Assembly: GCA_963969365.1 (NCBI GenBank)
Contig: OZ017757.1
Location: forward strand, 1,674,001 to 1,738,000
DNA length: 64,000 nucleotides
Source: Asterochloris sp. CNOR1
Taxonomy: Eukaryota > Chlorophyta > Trebouxiophyceae > Trebouxiales > Trebouxiaceae
Direction of reading: 5' to 3'
Under the pieces are notes generated by a model. That model did no database searches. It was not told the DNA's origin and saw only the letters and a list, made by a program, of their open reading frames with translations. The position numbers and the translations under genes were made by a program. The first letter of the stretch is position 1; every line of letters starts with the position of its first letter. Positions 1-11,585 of this stretch are shown piece after piece.

Positions 1-9
1 GCCAACGGG

Positions 10-3000
10 TTGACTGCCGATGTGCCAGGGTGTAGCAACCCAGCAGGTGGTGCGCACTCATCACGTGACGCTGCAGCGGCAGGCCAGGCCTGCCCTCCAC
101 GCAATGGCCAGCTTGGCTCCTCTGTAGGGCCTGCTGCGCAGCTTGCTGCGGCACAGAGCCCATCGCAGGGGCTGGGGCAGCACAGTCATGCCTGCTCGCC
201 CCGACCTGCACGCCAGCGTGCTGCGCAGCAGGACACAGCACAGGAGCTGCCGCGTGGGCCCGCGCAGGAACAGGGGGCGCTCTCTGCAGCTGCCAGTCTG
301 GAAACGTCTGTGCACAGGCAGGGGCGGGGTCGGCGTGCGCATCCTCCCGCACCCTCCACCCAAGAAGTGCAATCCCCCCAAGCCCAGCAGCAGCCCCGCA
401 CACGGGCATGCAAGCGCAAGCCTGTGCACCAGCTTCACGCCCAGAGCGCTGGGGAAGCAGTTGCCGCATCTGACGCCTCTGAGGCTGCAGCAGAGGGAGA
501 TGCTGCCTTCCTGGCCAGCCCTGTGAAGCAGCCCAGCAAGCGCAGGAAAGTGACTGGCTCTGCGGCTGCCTCCCATCCTCAGGATGGCAACGCCAGCCGT
601 CCCGTCTGCAGGCAGTCAAGTGCTCAGAGCCCTGAAGTTGCTGCTCTGAAGCCACCAGCAAGGCTGCTGACGACCACACGCAGTGGGCGGCGCACCACCC
701 GCATGCACTATGTAGAGGCCAGTGATCAGGAGGAGCAGGTGGGATTTAGGGTGAGGGTGTCCAACATCTGACTGGCCTGTGCCCATGTTGCTGCTGATGG
801 TCTGCCTACACATCCTGTTGGCTGATAGTTGCCAAAATCTGCTGCTGAGTTTGCTGAATGATTGCTTGGGGTCCACACACCCAATCAGGGCACATCCATA
901 CAGCGCGCAAAGCATTTGGGAGGGGCAAGTGAGTTGCATAGCAGATGCACAGCTCTGCTGATGGCCGTGCTTGAATTCCCTGTTGCGACAGGTCTGCGCC
1001 TCAGTCTGCTCATTGATTCTCTGACACAGCGCACATATAGCTTTTGCCATGACGTGCTCTTCAGCACTTGCCCCTGAACACATGTCAGACAACCGATCGT
1101 TGTGTGCAGGTTGCCATGCCACAGAAGCAGGCACGCAAATGCTCCACGGGAATGCTGGCTGCTGCTGGGAAGACCTCTGCAGCATGGGCTGCTGGCACCA
1201 AGAGGGTTCCTGGGCAGGGGACAGCGGGTGCCCCCAGGTGAAGGGCTGCTGAAGACAGACGATGTGTTCAAGTGGCTGCTGACACAATGATGGATGGTGA
1301 CATGGCTCACCACAGGATTCATGTGCATGGTGTGACCCTGCCTCATTTGCGCATTTTATTTCTAGAGGCCAGCTACAGCTTTCTCTGCAACCTGCCATGG
1401 CTTGTCCTTATGCCAGCTTTGCTGCTCTTGTATGACATGCAGGCAGGGTCAAGTTGCTGCAGCGCCTGCTTCACCGCCTGGCGGCCTGCAGCAGGCAGCG
1501 CAGGGTGACAGCACAGTTGTCCCTGAGGCTGATGAGGGCAGCAGTCGGCAGCCGCCCCAGCAGCCAGGAGCCAGAGGTACTACTTTGTCTGGCGCTGGCA
1601 GGAGAGGGAGGGGGACAGCAAGGCACCAAAGCGCTGCTGCAGGTGCCGACCGCTCCGGTCCTGAGGCTGTGACCATGGTTTGTGTGCAGCCACGGTGGCC
1701 AGTGCAGCCAGCTGTCCAGCCCACACCAGGCCATGTGGACTCCTACGGATTCACGATGTGGCCACGGCTGACCAGCGCCAAGCTGGTGCACACCGGGCGC
1801 AATTTTCGGAGTGAACCACTGAGGTGTGCACGGGCAGGAGGCCTCAAGGGGGGCTGGGTCCCTGGCTTGGGCTGTCCAGGTGGCTGGCATGGGCTGCCAG
1901 GTGGCTGACAGCCCTTTGCACTGCTGGGAGAGTGCTTGGCGCCGGGTGCATTGCTGAGAACGGGTCTGCAGAGGGTACTTTGAAGGCTGCAGATTAGCAT
2001 TGACAGCACAGCATGAGTTTGCAGATCTGCAGTGGGGCTGTCAAGCTCAGGGTTGCAGCCAGCTCTCTCTGGGTAGCCGCCGCCTGCCTAATAGACATGG
2101 GCCCGACGCAGGGCAATAGCCTTATACTACCTCACCCAAGCTGCCAGAAATCTTTTGAGAGACACTACCCTGCTCTGCTGCAGGGTGGGAGACTTTGCCA
2201 GGGACGCAGGGGAGGCTATGGCAGAGCTGCAGCAGGCACTGGACGAAACCCTCGAGGTGACCTCATCATATGATCGCTGTTGTGCAGCGCTTCAGCTGGC
2301 CATGGCCTGCTGGGGTTCATGCATGCCTGCAATGTGCAATGTTGTTGCATTCCATATGCCACACAGTGAATCTGTTCATACAGCTTGAGTAGCTTCACAT
2401 GATCTCTGACAAGCAGCGTCCATGTGGCTCTGGGTCAAAGTGGATAGCAAGCTCTGCCTTCCTTGTCTGTGATCAGCAATCCCCTCTTCTGACAGAGTTT
2501 CAACGTGCAGGGTGTAGATCTGAGCGCAGTGGCCCTGGATGTGAGAGCCCTGAGGGTTGCGCCCCTGCAGGAGCAGCTCCGCAGCGCAGCACAGCAGGTT
2601 GCGGTGCAGGCTGCAGTGGCAGGGCCGGATGCAGGGGCCCCCTGCTTTGCAGATCCCCCGTCCCCGCAGGGGGCAGCTCAGGAGCCCAGCGCAAGCCTTC
2701 CAGGTGATTCTGAGGCTGTAGACCCAGAGCCCAGCACGGCCCCTGCTGCTGCTGAGAGTCAGGCCAGCGGCCTGTCAGCAGGCCCAGCGGCAGATACAGC
2801 AGCGCCTGCTGGCTGTGAGCCAGCAGCCCCGTCAGGCCCACAGCTGGGTGTGGCATCTGATGGGACTATTCAGGCCCCTTCTGGCAGCTGTGCACAGGCC
2901 CTCCCCGCCAGCAGGCAAGCGGCGCCTGTGCAGATGGCTGGTGATGCTGCACAGGCCCCTCTTGTCAGCAGCACACAGACCCTAGCACAGGGGCCACCAC

Positions 3001-6000
3001 CAGCCAGCATGCAGGCGCCCCCAGCGCAGCCAGGCTTGTGGGCTGCCGATGCTGCCCAGGCCACTGCTGGAGGGAGTATACAGGACCCAACACAGCAGCC
3101 AGCCAGCGAGCAGGAGTTGCCCGCGTCGGCTGGTGATGCTCCGCAGGCTGCTCCGTGCAGCAGCCTGCAGGACCCGGCCAACAGACAGAAGCAGCCTGCA
3201 CAGAAACGCGACCGCAGGGTTCCGGCAGCCCGTCGCAAGAGGCCAGATCTCCAAGCCAACGGCTTCATTGCCCAAGAGAGGAAGGCTGCCATGGTGGAGG
3301 AGGTTCAGGCCGCGTCAGAGGCTGTGAGACAGCAGTGGGAAACGGGCATGGCCGGCGCTGCCAAGGTGTTTGTTGTGATGTGTTACTGTTGCACTTCCGC
3401 ATGCAAGAGCAGGCTGCCTGCGGGGTCTGGGGGAGCAGTGAGAATGCCTCACAGCAGAGAGCTTCCTGGACTCGGCAGGTTGCTAAGGTCTGGAGGTGGA
3501 CGGCAGCTGTGCAGGCTGCCTTGAGGGGTGTAGTGAGTTGTGGGGCACGGCCTTCACGGTCACCCAAGGTGTGTTCTGAGCTATTGCAGGCTGTCAGGCT
3601 CATGAGCAGGCAGCACTGCAGGCATGTGGGTTACACAAGCCAGTGCAGGTTGTGAGCTGCCAGCGCTCAGTGCCAGTAGCTGTGCTATACACAGCAGCTC
3701 AAAACATGGTATACCACGAAGCAGAGGACTTGTGGGTGGGCAATTGCTGCTGCTTGGCTCTTGAGGGTTCGAGCCAGCTCCCATTCATGCGTGGCCCCTA
3801 CCGCTGCAGGTGCTGCGCAGCGTGCTGGCTGCCACCAGCATGAGACACTCCAAGGGTCGCAACCGTGTGCATCGGCACAAGTTTGGTGGGCGTGTGGCAG
3901 GCGGGGAACAGATTGGGCCACAAGCGTCCATGGACCTTGAGGGTAAGCGCCAGTCGGTTCCTCTTGCAGGCCACACAGTCCTGTATCCTGTCATAGCGCG
4001 CACAGACCCGTATTTTGTTGGTGCCTCCGCTGCACCTGACTGCTGCCATCTAGCTGTGAGGTTTGAGCCCCGTTATGTCCACAGTCTCACTCATGCATGC
4101 CCCGATCTGATTTTGTTGAACTGAGCGCAGGGGCAAGCTCTAGCACAAGCCCGCCGTGCTGTGATGTTGCAGAGTGCTGCCAGTGAAGCTTGGGCTGCCT
4201 TCAGCACCAATGAGCAGCTCCTGGGGCTGGCCCATGAACCTCCCCGAGTGGTGTGCACTTGACCGAGGGTGCAGTCAGGGACAGCATCTGCAGCCATGCC
4301 CATCAGACTGAGCAGGCAGATTGCTGCCTTCAGGGTGCAGGCGCGATGGGCTGGGCAGGAGGAATACATTCGTCAGGGTTTGTTGGTTGCTCAATCGAGC
4401 AGCCAGGTTGCTACCTGCATGTGATGGGCAACGCAGCACCCAAGGCAGAGAGATGGTTGCCTGCAGTGGACGCGATGGAGCAGGCAGCCGTGCGCTGCAT
4501 GGCGCAAGCGTAACCGCAGCCCGTGGTCTGTGGTGTCAGAGTGCTACCTGCATTGCGGCAGCTGCCCGTGCAGATGAGCAGGCAGGGCAAGGTGTCAATG
4601 GAGGCCCCAGCATCATGCTTGTGGATATTTGAACCCTGACGCTGGCACTGCCTGCAGCGGGGGACTCCGCAGAGGAGGCAGGTGTCCAGGCAGGGGAGCG
4701 TGCCAGGGGAAGCACGGCCGTGGCAGAGGGGAGCGAAGGCTCCCATCGCAGAGCAGCCCCTGCCCATGGGGGCTTTGCAACCTCTGAGGATGACGCAGCC
4801 CCTGAGGACATGGTAGCTCCTGGGGAGACTGTGGTGGCCTTCCGCCTGCACCGCTTTGGCTAGTGAGTGGGTCTGGCAACAGATGAGGGTTCCCAGCAGC
4901 AGGCTGCGGGATGTCTTCCTTTGCATGGTCCCCGCAGCAGAGGCAGTGTGGCTGGGACAGGTGCATCCTGTGCAGTTTGCAAATGATGCTTTTGTGGCTT
5001 GGTGAGTGGTTGTCTGCAGCCCATCTCCGCCCCTCAGGACATGATGGGCCCTGCGAAGACTGGTGCTCTCCATTTGCACCGCTTTGGCTAGTGGGTGCTC
5101 CCTGCAGCAGCCATTGAATCCCTTTGCCGGGTGCTTTGAGCTGGCAGTGTAGCTGCAATGAGTGCATGCTGTGCAATGGCCAGTAGGGATTGGTGCGTCA
5201 GCTCCCTGCAAGAGACAATAGGGCCTTCCCTGGTGATGCGGCTTTGTAAGTGTGGGGTTAGAGCAGCAAAGCTATCCCTGCTGAAGAGGACATGAGGGTC
5301 TTAAGGCGACTGTGGTCATTCTCTGGCCGCGCCTTGGGGCATAGTTTGCGAGTGGCAGACTGCAGCCATTGCCTGGGACGCTGCAGCAGGCGTCAAAACC
5401 TGCGGTGGCTTGCAGCCAGGCAGCTCTCATCATGCATGTGAATGACAGGCTGTACACCAGCCTGGGAAGAACCCAGAGCTTTCCTGCTGGAGCAGTCCCC
5501 AGATGTCTGTGCTAATGGCTGTGCTCCTCTGCGTTGCAGCTGGGTGATCTGCCCAAGCGGCACTGCTCAAAGCCACTTGCTGGCTGTGCAGGCCCCAACA
5601 CCTGCGCTTGCCCACACAGCTGCCCTGACTCCTGCAGTTTGCCGTGCCCCGCAGTCAGGTGCAGCATAGAGGCACCCATGCTTTGGTGCCATCTGCTGGC
5701 AGACCTCGGCCTGACCAGTGCATCTTGTCCTGCCCTGAAGCCAGGAACCGAGAGGGGGCTTGGCAGGAGGCGACCTGCGGAGGACCCTCCTCCCACAGCT
5801 GTCCTGACTCCTTCATGTTTCCCCGCCATGCAGCCAGGTGCAGCCAGTGATGGAGGTGGCCATGCTCGGGAGCCACCTGCTGAGCGACCTGCGGGACTGC
5901 CTGTGCTGCGAGGCGGACGCTAACATGTATGTGGCCGGGCGCGACAAGCCGTCTGCATTCTTCTACATTGAGGCAAGTCCTGAGGGCAGGCTCATGCTAT

Positions 6001-8610
6001 GTAGCGCCTGCTTTGTCCTGAGGGTCTCGTGCAAATCTGGTCCTGGAAGCTCTGCCGATGTGGTCCGCAGCTACTAAATGGGGGGAGAACAATGTTTGCC
6101 AAGTCACTGGAGTCAAAAGTGGGACTCTAGAGAGATGCTTGGTCCTGCTCCCATGCTCAGCCAGTGCGCGCCTGAGAGCAGGCAGGGCATGACAGAGGCT
6201 CCACTGCCCAGGTCGCCCCTGCATCAGCGGCTGTGGAATGTGCACTCTGTCTTCAGAAGGCTGTGGCCGCTGCAAAAGCCCCTTGTCTTTAACAGACTGC
6301 ACTGGAGCAACACAAATGCCCTCCTGATGAAGAACGGCTGCATGAGCATGGCAAGATGCTGTGGGCTGGCGCCTGCCATACCCTTCTTGAGCAGGCTGCA
6401 AACAGGCACTCTGTCTTCAGCAGGCTGTGGCAGCCGTGAGAGCCCTGGGCAGCCTGCACAAGGGCAAAATGAATGTCTTCCTGCTGCAGGGGTGCTTCTT
6501 CAACGACATGCGCGGCAGGAGGGATGCTGCCGGGGAGGTGGTCCAGCCAGCTCTGGACTACTCTGAGCCCATCCGGCGCTTCTGTGCTTCGCAGGGCATC
6601 GCCTGCCCACCTGGGCCTGCAAGCGCCTGCCGGCAGCAGCACCCCTCAGATCCCCATCCACCTTCAGTGCCACCCCCATCAGCCCTCAGTAAATCCCCTT
6701 CAGACAGAGACCTTCTCCTGGAACACCCAGCTGCTGCTGCTGATGCCCCAGGCCATCGACCCCACGCAGCAGCAGCAGCAGCAGCAGTCCCACCAGCAAC
6801 AAGTGCAGAGCTGCCTGCTGCTGGTGAGCCGGTAGGCAGCAGGGCCAATGCTGCTGCTGGTGCCGCTGGGCTGCAGGCAGACGGCAGAGTGCCTGCTGCT
6901 GGAGGGGCGGTGCGCTCAGGCAGCAAGATGCCTGCTGACGAGGAGCTGATGCGCCATGGCACCCCCTCTGCTGGCAATGAGGCGCGGTGGCAGCTGCCGG
7001 AGGTGCCAGGGCATCGCACAGCAGCCATGGAGCACACATGCATCTCTGACCTCTTCCTGCGGGTGAGGCCCTACCAAGGCTGGGTGCTGTTCCTCTCGCT
7101 ATGGTGGTATGCTGTCATGACAGACTTTGACCCAACCCTGGCTCAGTGATGTGCCAGGGTATCACCAGCCTTTGTGCTCTCCAGCAAGATCAGATGAGTA
7201 CATTTAGCACAACTTCAGGGATGGCAGCTCCAAGACATGTCACTCCACCTGCCACAGGCCTGCATGCATGCGCAGCTGGCTTGAACTTGCAGGAGTGCTG
7301 CCAAGACCGCTCTAGAAGCGGAGCCTGTGCCTGCTCTGTTTCTCAGCCATGCTGCTGTCGAGTGTGCCAGTCAGCTGCATGAACAACTCATCTCCCAGCC
7401 ATGCACAGGTTGCTATGCATGTGTCACAATAGATGGCAACAGGTCATCTTTGAAAGGAAGCTTGTGTGGGATGCTCTGTCAAGCGCAGAGGAGAGGCGCT
7501 GTGCCCCTTCCAGGTGAGGTCTGGAGCAGCTGCCTGATCATCAACAAACACCATAGCGGGCCCAGATGGTGATCAGTTTGGCGTAGTGCTCTGCAGGTGG
7601 GGCCTGCAGCTGACTGTGTACTGCCAAAAGGGCCTGCCTCTGCGCTTCATATCTCAGCCCGTATTCAGTGATGATCTACCTGGCGCTGCGCCCTGCAGGT
7701 GGGCCCTGCAGCTGGCTATGTGTACTGCCATCAGGCCTGCTGCCAGCACGTGCTGGAGGTACGAGACGTGAGGCAGCTGCATAGGGAAGACCCTCAGAAG
7801 AAGTCAGACTGGCCACATACAATCTTCAAGGTGAGTCTGGCCACGACAGGTTAGCTCTTACACAGTCAGGTCACTCTCGCTTGGCCGCCAAGCTGGTAGC
7901 CAGCAGGCGCCCGCGCTTGTGCAAAGCATGTGCAGTCCAGTCCTGAGCTTGCCAGCTGGATGCAATGCAATGCAATGCAATCACTGGAGGGCGGCTCTGC
8001 TGGGCAGGCCATGGGCCCCTTGCTTGCATGTGCTGCCACCGACAGTCTGCACTTCTTGACTTCTTGACCTCAGACAGGGCAGGCGAGCTGTGCTCTTGTT
8101 CCATGCTCGACCCATAATTTCCATCCCCCACCCAGGGAAACGGTCTCACGAGTGCCAGCACATGTTGTGCTTGGTGAGCTAGTAGCAGGCACATGACACC
8201 AGGGGACTACATAGGTGCATGAAGTGTCGCTCAGTGAGGCCGCCGTGCAGTCATCTATGTGCTGCTACATCTGCACAAAAGCCTTTACCTCCTCCTGCCT
8301 GATGCTGTGGAGGCTCAGGTCAGAAACATTGGTGTCTGCTGCATCTCTTCTCAGCACTGTTGAACCCCCTGCTGTGCAGGCGCCTGAGAAGCGGCGATGG
8401 TGCGACCTGTGCAAGGGCGAGGTTGCTAAATGGATCACTTATGATGACACTCACAGTGCTAAGAACCCAACCTTCTGGTGCCAGAAGTGCTACCACCTCA
8501 TGCACTACGATGCTGAGGGTGACCTGAAGTACCACGGCTTCAAAGCTGTGCCTTACACGCTCGAGTATGCGCCAAGAGCAACAGTGCAGCTCCCAAAAAA
8601 GGGCCAGTGA
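10..8610 (+). CDS. SNAPC3: snRNA-activating protein complex subunit 3 (SNAPC3/SNAP50)-like, long N-terminal extension
   Basis: This is the promoter-recognition subunit of SNAPc, which binds the proximal sequence element of snRNA genes in the nucleus (plant SRD2 family). The conserved half is read from five exons: 4658-4862 (APGETVVAFRLHRFGY), 5834-5972 (MLGSHLLSDLRDCL then SAFFYIE), 6490-7062 (GCFFNDMR ... MEHTCISDLFLR), 7699-7830 (GYVYCHQACCQHV and VRDVRQLH) and 8380-8610 (CDLCKGEVAKW, FWCQKCYHLMHYD), ending at TGA 8610. The CxxC and CxxC-HYD pairs form the family's zinc-binding C-terminus. All four junctions between these exons keep frame; the 5973 donor is GC, not GT. About 125 residues of Ala/Pro/Ser-rich sequence interrupt the domain within exon 6490-7062. 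Upstream coding stretches at 10-738, 1447-1576, 2181-2256, 2506-3350 and 3810-3942 are Gln/Ala/Ser-rich with basic, NLS-like runs. They probably belong to this gene, but their joints are not proven and the true start may lie left of the window. The domain call is firm; the N-terminal exons are tentative. Confidence 0.85.
4795..5357 (+). repeat. Exon 3'-end plus donor, with two decayed intronic copies (SNAPC3)
   Basis: The last ~70 bases of the SNAPC3 exon ending at 4862, with its donor, recur at 5029-5097 and more faintly at 5282-5356. The first copy shares 19 identical bases with the real junction (4847-4865 versus 5075-5093), including the donor GT. The upstream GAGGACATG-like core is present in all three. 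The copies lie wholly inside the intron 4863-5833. Confidence 0.8.
5612..5735 (+). repeat. Decayed copy of SNAPC3 exon 5834-5972 with its acceptor
   Basis: The stretch repeats the pyrimidine tract, the acceptor and about 80 bases of the following exon (5809-5911). In one frame it still reads MLWCHLLADL, against MLGSHLLSDL in the real exon. It is not needed for the conserved domain and lies about 190 bp upstream of the real copy. Confidence 0.8.
6242..6271 (+). repeat. Copy of a SNAPC3 acceptor (6406-6437)
   Basis: Fifteen identical bases, GCACTCTGTCTTCAG, at 6242-6256 and 6406-6420 are each followed by a similar AGGCTGTGG stretch. The 6420 site is a possible alternative acceptor to 6489. It would keep the frame but add 23 residues before GCFFNDMR. 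Confidence 0.7.
6763..6787 (+). repeat. CAG trinucleotide run in SNAPC3 coding sequence
   Basis: Seven to eight CAG units. In the SNAPC3 frame they encode an alanine tract inside the low-complexity insert between the FFNDMR and CISDLFLR parts of the domain. Such coding triplet runs vary readily in length. Confidence 0.8.
7587..7636 (+). repeat. Decayed copy of SNAPC3 acceptor and exon start at 7699
   Basis: The CTGCAG acceptor followed by GTGGGGCCTGCAGCTGACTG matches the real junction at 7691-7720 with few changes. The copy then loses the reading frame of the GYVYCHQ motif, so it looks like a pseudo-exon. Confidence 0.8.
7961..7981 (+). repeat. Pentanucleotide (ATGCA) microsatellite
   Basis: About four ATGCA units in the last SNAPC3 intron (7831-8379). 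It is a simple repeat with no visible function. Confidence 0.85.
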
Positions 8611-8981
8611 ATGCTTGAACATTGCAACACATGTGATGTGGGGTTCCTACAGTGTCTGCCCGACATTAGGCAATGAATACAACAGAGGGACGGAACAGGG
8701 ATGCTAATTTGTCAAGTCATTGGCGGGGCGACACAGTACATGTGCTTGGGTGCCTCCCTCATTCAGAGCAAGGCAGCAGGATGTTGAGCAATCAAGGGGA
8801 AAGGGATTCTGGGCTGCACGGCTGCTCTGTTGGTATAGGTCAGCCACTCATTCGGTGGCTCAGGGAGAGGGGCAGCAAGCCTTGCTGGCTCCAGCAGTGC
8901 AGCTGCTGGTACAAATCAGCCGTTGATGTGCACATGGTGCCTCTGGTTCAGGGGACATCTGTTCTGGCAGCTCCAAACACC
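8611..8981. other. Convergent intergenic stretch
   Basis: It lies between the SNAPC3 stop and the BFN stop, which face each other. I see no coding signal, RNA gene or repeat. It should hold both 3' UTRs, but I find no clear TGTAA element on either strand. Confidence 0.6.
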
Positions 8982-11585
8982 TCACTGGCTCCTGCTGCGT
9001 TGCCGCTGATACTCCTGCGCATGGCGTTCGTTCTCGGCAGCAATGTTGGACTCGAGGTCGTGCAGGATGCGGTCTGCCTCTGCATCTGAGCCCAGCTGGC
9101 GATGCTTCAAAACCAGCATTGCCTTCACCATGAAGGGGTGGTCCCGAATCCTGGCGGCTGCATCGTAGTCCTCCTCTGCCAGGGCAACAGCCATCTCCCG
9201 CTTCAGGCGCTTGACGGGCTCAGGATCCTCCTTCCTGCAGCAGCAAGAAGGCTGGCGTGAGAGGGGACCCATGTTAGCTGGCCATGTTCTCTGGCATACA
9301 GGCTGTGCCTGCCTGTCGAGATGGCCACCAAGCAGGAGGCATGCAGCCACGACAGAGCTCCAGCCACGACAGAGCTTCAGCCACAACAGAGCTCCAGCGT
9401 AGTGCGTTTGTGGCTGACCTGGGCGTGACAAGTGCCTCCTTGCCGGACAGGGGCATCTCTGGCAGCTCCCCACTGCCGGTCAGGACCTTGAGAAGGGCAG
9501 CTGCCCGCTCCCCATCGGCAGGGTTGGCCACGTACTTGACGGGGGTCTTGCTCTCATCCCAGACACGTTTGTTGATGTACATGGGCGCATGGGCCTGCAG
9601 GCAGGCAGATGTGAGGGTGACAGTTTGCACAGCTGGGCCTGTGCTCTGCAGCTTTCCTGCTGCACGTGGGCGTGTTGGGCCTGCAGGCAGTTAGGCAGCA
9701 GGACACCTGCACTGAAGGGGCGGCGTGCACTGCAGGCTGGAATGCTGCAGCATTGTGCAGACGTTTGGCGGGCCCAGCAGGGATGCGCAGCACATGTGGC
9801 TGCTTCCCATGGTGTCCCAGGCCAGACGCCCCACCCCTGTGCATCTGCAGAGGGCCTCAGGGAGATCAGACATGCTTGACATGCTGCTGGGCTGACTCCC
9901 CCAGCAACAGAACCAAGAGTTGCCTGAATCTCCCAGCTGCTCACCCTCAGGGTCATGTACAGAGCGTCCGAGGGGCGGCAGTCGCAGTCCCACACCACAT
10001 TGCCCTCTGAGTCGCCAAAGAAGAGGCGTCCAACATAGGTGTTGCCGCGCATCTCCACCACTGCGCCGCGCACCAGCTTCCACTCACGCTTGCTGACGTC
10101 CTGGCCGCGCATCAGGATCTGCAGTTGGAAAAGCCAGGACTGGTGGGAGTCATGTGAGCTGGTCTCTGGTAGTGCCTTCACGAGCCAGTAGGAGATCCGC
10201 TGCCAGAAGGCCAGAAGGGAAGCCAGCCACATCCAGACACACAGGCTCGGCCTGCGCCAGCATGAGCCTCAGCATCGCCCTGCTCATGTGACAGCGGATG
10301 CCAGACCTTGACTGGCTGCGGGCTGCTCTAGGGACAGGACGGCTGAATGCAGCTAGCACTCGGGGATCCGACCTCCGGCTGCCCCTGGCCCACAGGAGGT
10401 CCAGCACCCCTCAGACAGAGGCGGCTCCCCTCCATGCAGCCCACTCAACCCACGTGTGGTCTGCATCACAAGTTGTGGCAGCTGGCCGTCCACGGCAGGT
10501 CCCAGGCTTCTGCAGCCTCTGTACTTGCAGCCTCCCAGGCCCCCTTCGCAGCATGCTTTGAGGGCAATGATTCATGCTGTGAGCAAGCTCGGGACCCATT
10601 ATGCAGGGCACCAGGTTGTTCAACACTGGCTGCAGGTGAGACATTTGCTGCAGCAGCTCACCGTCCACAGCAGGTCCAAGGCCCCTGGGCGCACCAGCCT
10701 CTGCCCATGCAGGTGGTGGTGCAGGGCCAGCAGCGTGTCCCCTGCCACCGCCATGATCATGCAGAAGTCACGCTCGATCCTGGCACCTGCAGGGCATGGT
10801 GTGGGTTTGGGTGAAGATGGCAGTACAACAACATGGCGCTGCAGAGCAGCCTGCCCGTGTGCCATGTTGGCGCCTGCATGGAGCTCTGGGAAAGATGGTG
10901 CTGCAGCCAGCATGGTGCAGAGGCACACATGTGCCAAGATTACTGACGCAGCCTTCTGGCATGGGGCTGGCCACTTGCCCAGCAGCACCCCGATATGCAT
11001 GGCACGCAGCTGGACAGACTGGTGCTTCAGCCCCTGTGGCTGCACCTCAGAGCACAGAGGCAGCCCAGACAGCCACAGGCAGAAGGGGCAGGGTCTGGTG
11101 GCCGAGCCAACATGCCCACAAGGGCAGCTGGGACGTTGCCTGACCCTGGTGCTGACCTGTGAGAGCATCCTCCCGCATGAGCACTATGGTGCCCTCCCCG
11201 GCCCCGCCATTGTGGGCCACCATAGCTGTCTGTATGCGGTGGTACATCTGCTCATTGTAAGGGTAGGGGACAAAGCCTGCAGCACATGGAGCTGTCAGCT
11301 GAGTTGTGATACAGTGCAACTTGCATGCACCAGACTAACCACCCACTGCAGCTGACCTGATGCACCTTCAGCATAAGCTGGTGATGGGAGCAGTCTCTGA
11401 TGTTTTGAGGACTGCCTGGCCAGCAGGCGAGGACTCAGTGTCGGGGCTTGTCTCGGAACAACCGCAGGTTTGCTGGCGGGTCTGATATATGCCTTGCCGG
11501 GGCAGGGTCTGTCAACTGACAAGGGGCAGAGGTCTTGCCTGCGGATCCCTGAAGTGAGCATTTCGGTCAGACCAACAGCAGACAC
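8982..11585 (-). CDS. Bifunctional nuclease (BFN/DUF151) with C-terminal UVR segment, BBD-like
   Basis: Plant BBD-family proteins are reported nucleases of DNA and RNA, linked to defence and stress. Six exons (11585-11357, 11276-11157, 10786-10662, 10118-9945, 9594-9419, 9234-8982) join in frame to 358 residues. Residues 1-75 are Ser/Arg/Pro-rich with almost no acidic residues and look like a plastid transit peptide. The BFN core runs from about 80 to 250 and includes LLALHHHLHGQRLVRPGALD, the CRPSDALYMTLR block and APMYINKRVW, which match the family's RP-HDLL and RPSDAI-P-YV landmarks. The tail from about 275 has a UVR-type helix pair (VKRLKREMAVALAEEDYDAA). Every junction preserves phase, so the model is probably complete. 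It is co-oriented with the CRN-type gene upstream and shares a promoter-proximal 30-mer with it. Confidence 0.88.
9348..9398. repeat. Three tandem 17-bp units in a BFN intron
   Basis: AGCCACGACAGAGCTCC and two near copies stand head to tail in the intron between exons 9419-9594 and 8982-9234. No role is evident. Confidence 0.8.
9659..9698 (-). repeat. Copy of the BFN acceptor and exon start at 9594
   Basis: On the minus strand the real junction reads GCCTGCAG then GCCCATGCGCCCATGTAC. About 90 bp upstream in the intron the same acceptor is followed by GCCCAACACGCCCACGTGC. The copy keeps the frame for a few codons (AQHAHV against AHAPMY). Confidence 0.75.
10478..10522 (-). repeat. Copy of the BFN exon end and donor at 10662
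   Basis: The real exon end GGACCTGCTGTGGACG with donor GTGAGCTGC (10654-10677) is echoed 175 bp downstream in the intron as GGACCTGCCGTGGACG followed by GCCAGCTGCC. The donor GT has been lost in the copy. Confidence 0.75.

Noticed and set aside
3764-3775. GGTTCGAGCC, similar to a tRNA B box
   Set aside because: The flanks do not form a T-arm and no A box, acceptor stem or anticodon arm can be built around it.
4411-5211. A 266-codon minus-strand frame with internal protein repeats
   Set aside because: It is antisense to SNAPC3. Its repeats (RRAHHVLRG / RSYHVLRG) are the shadow of the duplicated exon end described above.
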